A DNA stretch of 64,000 nucleotides, taken from contig CP006667.1 of assembly GCA_000471925.1 (NCBI GenBank), positions 4,216,001 to 4,280,000 on the forward strand, given 5' to 3'. The translations under genes and the position numbers were made by a program. The stretch comes from Ralstonia pickettii DTP0602. Lineage in GTDB: Bacteria; Pseudomonadota; Gammaproteobacteria; Burkholderiales; Burkholderiaceae. Of this stretch, positions 59,414 to 64,000 are shown piece by piece (position 1 is the first letter of the stretch; the number at the start of each line of letters is the position of its first letter). The notes under the pieces were generated by a model, which was not told the DNA's origin, did no database searches, and saw only the letters and a list, made by a program, of their open reading frames with translations.

Positions 59414-60385
59414 TCAGGCCGCCGTGGGCTGGCCGCTGACGTATACGGGATCGACGTGAGTCATCACGTTGAGCACGTGATGGTGGTCGAGCGTGCGGCG
59501 CCGGGTTTCCACCGCGATCGCGTGACCCTGCGCCACCGTCAGCGTGGCGTCGATCTCCAGGTGCACGTCGACCAGGACCTGGTCGCCCATCTTGCGTGTG
59601 CGCAGGTCATGCAAACCCAGCACGCCGGGCGTGCCGAGCATGGTCTGGCGGATGGCCTCGACGGTTTCTTCATCGGCTGCGCGGTCCATCAGGTCGTTGA
59701 GCGCACCCCAGCCGAAGCGCAGGCCCATGCGCGCCACCATCAGCCCCACCACGATGGCCGCCACTGGGTCCAGCATGTGGTACCCAAGCAGATTGCCGCC
59801 GATGCCCATCGCCACCACCAGCGACGAGGCCGCGTCCGAGCGCGCATGCCAGGCATTGGCCACCAGCATGCCGGAACGCACGCGCTGCGCCACGGCCAGC
59901 ATGTAGCGGAACAGCAGTTCCTTGGATACCAACGCGGCCAGCGCGACCCACAGCGCCAGCGGCTGCACCGGCTGCGCGCCCGCGGGATGCTGCAGCTTGC
60001 CCACCGCCGCCCACAGCATGCCCGCCCCGACCGCCAGCAGCAGCCCGCCCAGCGCCAGCGAGGCGGCGGTCTCGAAGCGCAGATGGCCGTACTGGTGGTC
60101 GGCGTCGGCATCCTTGCGGCCCTGCCAGGCGGCCAGCAGCACGACGAAGTCCGACAGCAGGTCTGACAGGGAATGGGCCGCATCGGCGATCAGTGCCTGC
60201 GAGCCGGAGATGACGCCCGCCACCGCCTGGGTGGCGGTCAGCCCGAGATTGACCGCCACGCTGACCAGCGTGCTGCGGCGGCCGGCGCGATGGCGTGCGT
60301 CGACATCGGCCGCGCTGCCGGCGGTGGTGGCATCGTCGGGCAAATCGGCGGGTTCAGGACGCATGGCGTGGTATTCCGATTCCAT
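59414..60385 (-). CDS. Cation diffusion facilitator (CDF) metal transporter
   Basis: The 323-residue CDF antiporter has about six membrane helices. Metal-site motifs HSLSD and HARSD (HxxxD) in helices 2 and 5 fit zinc- or manganese-type members. The C-terminal cytoplasmic domain contains MGDQVLVDVHLEIDATLTVAQGH. An alternative ATG at 60364 would shorten it by seven residues. Its last codons contain one of the GTATAC palindromes. Confidence 0.9.
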   Translation of the reverse strand: MESEYHAMRPEPADLPDDATTAGSAADVDARHRAGRRSTLVSVAVNLGLTATQAVAGVISGSQALIADAAHSLSDLLSDFVVLLAAWQGRKDADADHQYGHLRFETAASLALGGLLLAVGAGMLWAAVGKLQHPAGAQPVQPLALWVALAALVSKELLFRYMLAVAQRVRSGMLVANAWHARSDAASSLVVAMGIGGNLLGYHMLDPVAAIVVGLMVARMGLRFGWGALNDLMDRAADEETVEAIRQTMLGTPGVLGLHDLRTRKMGDQVLVDVHLEIDATLTVAQGHAIAVETRRRTLDHHHVLNVMTHVDPVYVSGQPTAA

Positions 60386-60674
60386 CGGCCGACTATAGCC
60401 CAGGACGGGGCGTGAGGATCACGCTGGGCCACACCCGGTGAGAGGTCCGGTTTGCAAGCTTTACCACCGAAAGCGTTTCTGCGATGCGACTTTTGCCAAT
60501 CCGCGCGGCCGTCGCATGCCTCCGGCTGTGGAGGGCGACGGCCGAACTTCTGGCGGCAAACGCAAGCCATCCGGGGCGTCGTGGAGATTTCGTAACAGCG
60601 CTGGCGAAGTTCTTGCGACGCCTTTACCGTAGACGGGACGGGCACACCCGGTCACTGCAAGGAGGTCCCCAACG

Positions 60675-60926
60675 ATGGCGATCCGGTCAATAGCCTCGCA
60701 CAGCACATCCCAATTGCGCCGCCTGGTCGGACAGATGCAGGCGGAAGTCGACGCACTCGAACACCTCTCCACCCCCGACGCCGATGCGCAAAGCCGGCTG
60801 GGCTATGCCACCGCGCGCCTGCGCGACGGGATCGAGGCGGTAGAAGACGCGCTGCAGTCGCTGCGAGCGCTGCAACAGGTACGGCCCTCGGCGATGAAGG
60901 CCAGGCGGCCTACGCGGGTAGCTTAG
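60675..60926 (+). CDS. Small hypothetical helical protein
   Basis: The 83-residue frame is preceded by a very good ribosome site AAGGAGG. The sequence is a probable coiled coil or helical bundle (RRLVGQMQAEVDALEHL, then TARLRDGIEAVEDALQSLRAL) with a basic end. No family is recognised. The ribosome site and the codon pattern support a real gene. Confidence 0.6.
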   Translation: MAIRSIASHSTSQLRRLVGQMQAEVDALEHLSTPDADAQSRLGYATARLRDGIEAVEDALQSLRALQQVRPSAMKARRPTRVA

Positions 60927-60975
60927 CAGGGCAACCGCGGCGCACTCCGCTGACAAGACACAGCCCGGAAAGCAC

Positions 60976-61010
60976 AAAAGCCTCGGAAGATTTCTCTTTC
61001 CGAGGCTTTT
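60976..61010. terminator. Terminator of the tRNA-Ala unit
   Basis: Perfect 13-bp stem AAAAGCCTCGGAA/TTCCGAGGCTTTT (60976-60988 with 60998-61010). It serves the tRNA on the minus strand and could serve the small gene on the plus strand too. Confidence 0.88.
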
Positions 61011-61023
61011 GCGACAGCGATTC

Positions 61024-61099
61024 TGGTGGACCGAAGGAGGATCGAACTCCCGACCTCTGCATTGCGAACGCAGCGCTCTCCCAGCTGAGCTATCGGCCC
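61024..61099 (-). tRNA. tRNA-Ala (anticodon CGC)
   Basis: Cloverleaf of 76 nt on the minus strand with encoded CCA. The anticodon loop is TTCGCAA, giving CGC, which reads GCG. It is a single-gene unit with its own promoter and terminator. Confidence 0.95.
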
Positions 61100-61109
61100 G
61101 TAGCGGACG

Positions 61110-61138
61110 ATTGTAACGACTTCGCCGTCTGCCTTCAA
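61110..61138 (-). promoter_or_regulatory. Promoter of tRNA-Ala(CGC)
   Basis: On the minus strand: -35 TTGAAG (61138-61133), a 17-nt spacer and -10 TACAAT (61115-61110), 10 nt before the first tRNA base. Confidence 0.8.
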
Positions 61139-61172
61139 TCCTTCGCGGCCGGCATGAGGACGCTGCGCAACA

Positions 61173-62894
61173 TCAGGCGGCGATGCCCGGATTGCCGTCC
61201 ATGCCGCGCACCCGGGGCTGGTTCAGCGGCCGGGCGCTGACTTCCTTTGTGCTGCGCAGCCATTGCGCCATCACGTCCCAGATCGGGGCGCCGCCGGCCT
61301 GGCGGGCTTCCTCGGCCACCGGGGCCCAGCCGGCGACCTTGTAGGACTTGCCGGCCTCCAGGGGCTTGCCGGCCAGGCGCATGTCGGTGATGCGCTTGCC
61401 CATGCCCGCCTTGGGATCGACGGTGTACTGCAGCCCCCCCACGCGCACCATGTCGCCGCCCTGCTGGTAGTACGGGTCGGGGTTGAACAGGTTGTCGGCC
61501 ACGTCCTCCAGGATGGTCTTGATGGTTTCGCCGCTCATCTGCGTCACCGTGGTGTACGGATAGGTGATCGCGGTCTGGTCCATCAGGTGTTCCATGGTGA
61601 TGGCCTGGCCCGGCAGCAGCGTGGTGCCCCAGCGGAAGCCAGGCGAGAAGGCGATCTGGGCGCCCTGCACCTGCATCAGGCCGTCCAGGATCAGCTGGTC
61701 GAAGGTGCCATTGAAGTTGCCGCGGCGGTAGAGCAGGCCGCGGTTGACCGCCAGCACCTCGCCCAGCTTCTGTTCGTACGGGGCGCGGACCTTGCTGATC
61801 AACGCCTCCATGGCCGGGTCGGCCGGCAGGTAGTTGGCGAACACCGGCAGCAGCCGGTAGCGAAAGTCTGCGACCTTGCCGCCCTTCACATCGAAATCGA
61901 GCACGCCCAGGAACTTGCCGTTGGAGCCGGCATTGGTCACCAGCGTGGTGCCGCCGGCGTTCTTCACCGGCACCGGCGCCGGCACGCCGTCGTGGGTATG
62001 GCCGCCCAGGATGGCGTCGAGGCCGCGCACGCGCGAGGCCAGCTTCAGGTCGACGTCCATGCCGTTGTGCGAAAGAAGTACCACCGCCTGCGCGCCCTTG
62101 CCGCGGGCCTCGTCGATGACCTGCTGCAGGTTCTCTTCCTGGATGCCGAAGGTCCAGTCCGGCACGAAGTAGCGCGGGTTGGCGATCGGCGTGTACGGAA
62201 AAGCCTGGCCGATGATGGCAACCGGCACGCCATTGATCTCGCGGATCACGTAGGGCTCGAACACCGGGTCGCCGAAATCGTTGGTCTTGATGTTCTGCGC
62301 GAGGAAGGCGACCTTGCCCTTGAAGTCCTTGTCGACGATCTCCTTGACGCGGTCCGCGCCGAGGGTCATTTCCCAGTGCGGTGTCATCACATCGACGCCA
62401 AGCGCCAGCGCCGCATCGACCATGTCCTGGCCCTTGGTCCACAGCGCGGTGGCCGAGCCCTGCCAGGTGTCGCCGCCATCGAGCAGCAGCGCGCCTGGAC
62501 GGTCGGCCTTCAGGCGTTTGACCAGCGTGGCCAGGTGCGCAAATCCGCCGACCTTGCCGTAGCGGCGCGCGGCGTCGTTGAAATCGAGGTAGGTGAACGC
62601 GTGCGCCTGTGGCGTGCCGGGGCGGATGCCGTAGTGGCGCAACAACGCGTCGCCGACCAGGTGCGGCGCCTTGCCGGCATAGTCGCCGATGCCAAGGTTG
62701 ACGTTGGGTTCGCGGAAATACACCGGCCGCAGCTGCGCATGGCAGTCGGTGAAATGCAGCAGGTGGACATTGCCGAAGCGCGGCAGGTCGTACATCGCGT
62801 CGGCGGCCTGCGCGGCGTGCGCGTCTTGAAGGGGGAACGTCATGCCGCCGGCACTGGCGATGGCCAGCACCTGCAGGAACTCGCGTCGGTCCAT
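61173..62894 (-). CDS. soxB: Thiosulfohydrolase SoxB
   Basis: SoxB releases sulfate from the SoxYZ-bound thiosulfonate in periplasmic sulfur oxidation. In 573 residues it has a Tat signal (MDRREFLQVLAIASAGGMTF) and a dinuclear manganese site of the 5'-nucleotidase family: HFTDCHAQ, GGDTWQGSA and LGGHTHDGVP. The C-terminal nucleotidase-like domain contains RGNFNGTFDQ. The usual length and the adjacent soxX and thioredoxin genes support the call. Confidence 0.97.
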   Translation of the reverse strand: MDRREFLQVLAIASAGGMTFPLQDAHAAQAADAMYDLPRFGNVHLLHFTDCHAQLRPVYFREPNVNLGIGDYAGKAPHLVGDALLRHYGIRPGTPQAHAFTYLDFNDAARRYGKVGGFAHLATLVKRLKADRPGALLLDGGDTWQGSATALWTKGQDMVDAALALGVDVMTPHWEMTLGADRVKEIVDKDFKGKVAFLAQNIKTNDFGDPVFEPYVIREINGVPVAIIGQAFPYTPIANPRYFVPDWTFGIQEENLQQVIDEARGKGAQAVVLLSHNGMDVDLKLASRVRGLDAILGGHTHDGVPAPVPVKNAGGTTLVTNAGSNGKFLGVLDFDVKGGKVADFRYRLLPVFANYLPADPAMEALISKVRAPYEQKLGEVLAVNRGLLYRRGNFNGTFDQLILDGLMQVQGAQIAFSPGFRWGTTLLPGQAITMEHLMDQTAITYPYTTVTQMSGETIKTILEDVADNLFNPDPYYQQGGDMVRVGGLQYTVDPKAGMGKRITDMRLAGKPLEAGKSYKVAGWAPVAEEARQAGGAPIWDVMAQWLRSTKEVSARPLNQPRVRGMDGNPGIAA

Positions 62895-62950
62895 GTCTCT
62901 TCCTGTGGATTGTGCGTACCGGTCGGCCCGTGGCGTCCGGCACCGCCTGG

Positions 62951-63445
62951 CTATGGCTTGGCGTACCGCTCCAGCGCCGCCACCTCGTCTTCAAGCATCT
63001 CGCCCACTTCCTTCTGCACCACGCGCCCGCGTGCATCGATCACGTACAGTTCGGGCAGCCCCTTGCGCTCGCCGAACACGGCCTGCAGCGCGGCGGAGTC
63101 CATCGTCGCCGGGAAGGTGTAGCCGCGCTTCTTCATGTACCCGGCGGCTTCACGCGGGTCTTTGTCGATGCTGATGGCGAGCACCTGCAGCGGTGTGCCG
63201 CGCGTGCGTTCATGGAGCTTCTGCAGGCGCGGGTTCTGCATCGCGCAGAACGGGCACCAGGAGGCCCAGTACTCGACCACCAGCGGCTTGCCGGCCAAAG
63301 CCGCGGCGCTGAGCGTGCGGCCGTCGAGCGTCCGCACGTCGGGCAGTCGCACGGTGTCGCCCACTTCCAGCGCGGCCGCACCGCCGGCCGCGCCGGCCAG
63401 GCTGAAGGCCAGCAGCCAGCGCAGCAGCAGGGCAGGCGCGCGCAT
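62951..63445 (-). CDS. Periplasmic thioredoxin of the TlpA/SoxW type
   Basis: The 164-residue protein has a signal peptide (about residues 1-26, ending GGAAALE) and a thioredoxin fold with active site WASWCPFCAMQNPRL and the cis-proline region GLPELYVIDARG. Next to soxB and soxX it probably keeps Sox proteins reduced, as SoxW does. The start ATG at 63445 is 6 bp behind the soxX stop. Confidence 0.88.
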   Translation of the reverse strand: MRAPALLLRWLLAFSLAGAAGGAAALEVGDTVRLPDVRTLDGRTLSAAALAGKPLVVEYWASWCPFCAMQNPRLQKLHERTRGTPLQVLAISIDKDPREAAGYMKKRGYTFPATMDSAALQAVFGERKGLPELYVIDARGRVVQKEVGEMLEDEVAALERYAKP

Positions 63446-63450
63446 CGGGC

Positions 63451-64000
63451 TTATTGGTTGACCGGCGAGGCCGGGTCCAGCAGCAGTGCCATCACGTCGC
63501 GGATCTGGGCTTCGGTCAGGATGCCCTTGTGGCCGAAGCGCGGCATGTTGGAGCAGGCGGCGTAGGCGCTGGAATCCCAGATCTTGCCCCAGGTGTACTT
63601 GATGACTTCCTGCGAGTTGCCGCGCAGCTTGCCGTACTGGTACAGCGACGGGCCGATATTGCCGAACGAGATCTCGGCCTTGGTCATCTGGTGGCAGGCG
63701 TAGCAGTTGCCGCCGTTGGTGCCACCGACCTGGTCGGTGAACTGCATGCCGCGACCGTTCTGGGCGATCTTCTCGCCCTCCTTCCAGTCGCCCAGCCAGT
63801 TGCTGTCGCCCGGGTATTTCACCTGCCTGAGCTCGGCGGCCTCGATCTTCTTGGCAACCTTCTCGGGCACCTTGGTGCGGTCCGGGTACTCGCTGCAAGC
63901 CTGCTGCATGCCGTCCTGGTTGAGCACGCCTTCGACCGTGACCGGCCCCCTGGACGAGAACGAGTCCTCGATCAGGTGCTTCATGTCGGCGCCGCTGACT
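63451..64000 (-). CDS. soxX: Cytochrome c SoxX (5' end outside window)
   Basis: SoxX is the small cytochrome partner of SoxA in sulfur oxidation. The visible C-terminal part of about 180 residues has the haem motif CYACH (GGTNGGNCYACHQM) and a downstream axial methionine in NMPRFGHKG. The frame is still open at base 64000 (SGAD before the ATG at 63984), so the beginning lies outside. It is the first sox gene here, followed by the thioredoxin gene and soxB. Confidence 0.92.
   Translation of the reverse strand, partial: VSGADMKHLIEDSFSSRGPVTVEGVLNQDGMQQACSEYPDRTKVPEKVAKKIEAAELRQVKYPGDSNWLGDWKEGEKIAQNGRGMQFTDQVGGTNGGNCYACHQMTKAEISFGNIGPSLYQYGKLRGNSQEVIKYTWGKIWDSSAYAACSNMPRFGHKGILTEAQIRDVMALLLDPASPVNQ

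Overview
The window looks like a piece of the main chromosome of a GC-rich betaproteobacterium of the Burkholderiaceae, most likely Cupriavidus or a close relative. This is inferred from the tRNA-Tyr/Gly/Thr-tuf-tRNA-Trp-secE-nusG order, the 16S-tRNA-Ile-tRNA-Ala-23S-5S operon, the paaABCDE set, the sox genes and the codon use. No database search was possible.

Layout. 1-2764 (minus): translation and transcription block running from a tRNA promoter through three tRNAs, tuf, tRNA-Trp and secE to the start of nusG. 2964-8628 (minus): one complete rRNA operon with promoter, boxA sites, processing stems, two spacer tRNAs and terminator. 8811-15666: acyl-CoA ligase, DUF488, fused SpmA/SpmB-type membrane protein, a likely small RNA, a FUSC transporter, DUF1488 and a universal stress protein. 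15810-21445: phenylacetyl-CoA epoxidase operon paaABCDE with a palindromic operator over its promoter, a DUF1835 protein and a PaaR-like TetR regulator. 21494-25450: KefF/KefB-type potassium efflux pair, a GNAT enzyme and an Lrp regulator. 25788-27122: an ORF-less group IIC-like intron sitting exactly behind the terminator of an EF-hand protein gene. 27278-43331: type II secretion genes (gspC on the minus strand, gspGHIJKLMNDEF on the plus strand), with an nsrR-hmp nitric oxide detoxification unit between gspC and gspG and an IscB/omega-RNA element between gspL and gspM. 43398-50663: NYN/LOTUS protein, fused indolepyruvate ferredoxin oxidoreductase, HD protein, GNAT, GFA and VOC proteins. 50793-52542: an intact IS605-type element (tnpA and tnpB) that splits the 5' end of an MFS gene. 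52543-60926: MFS transporters, an extradiol dioxygenase, an outer-membrane protein, tag, a CDF transporter and small proteins. 60976-61138: a single-gene tRNA-Ala(CGC) unit. 61173-64000: sox genes (soxB, a thioredoxin gene, partial soxX).

The most unusual feature is that three RNA-based mobile systems lie within 27 kb: a group II intron with no reverse transcriptase, an IscB with its omega RNA inside the secretion operon, and an IS605 TnpA/TnpB element. IscB and TnpB both keep their catalytic residues. Each sits so that its guide would come from the host sequence it interrupts: the gspL/gspM junction and the MFS reading frame. The IS605 left end abuts a TTCAT motif. The intron abuts the U-run of a terminator hairpin, the typical target of class C introns.
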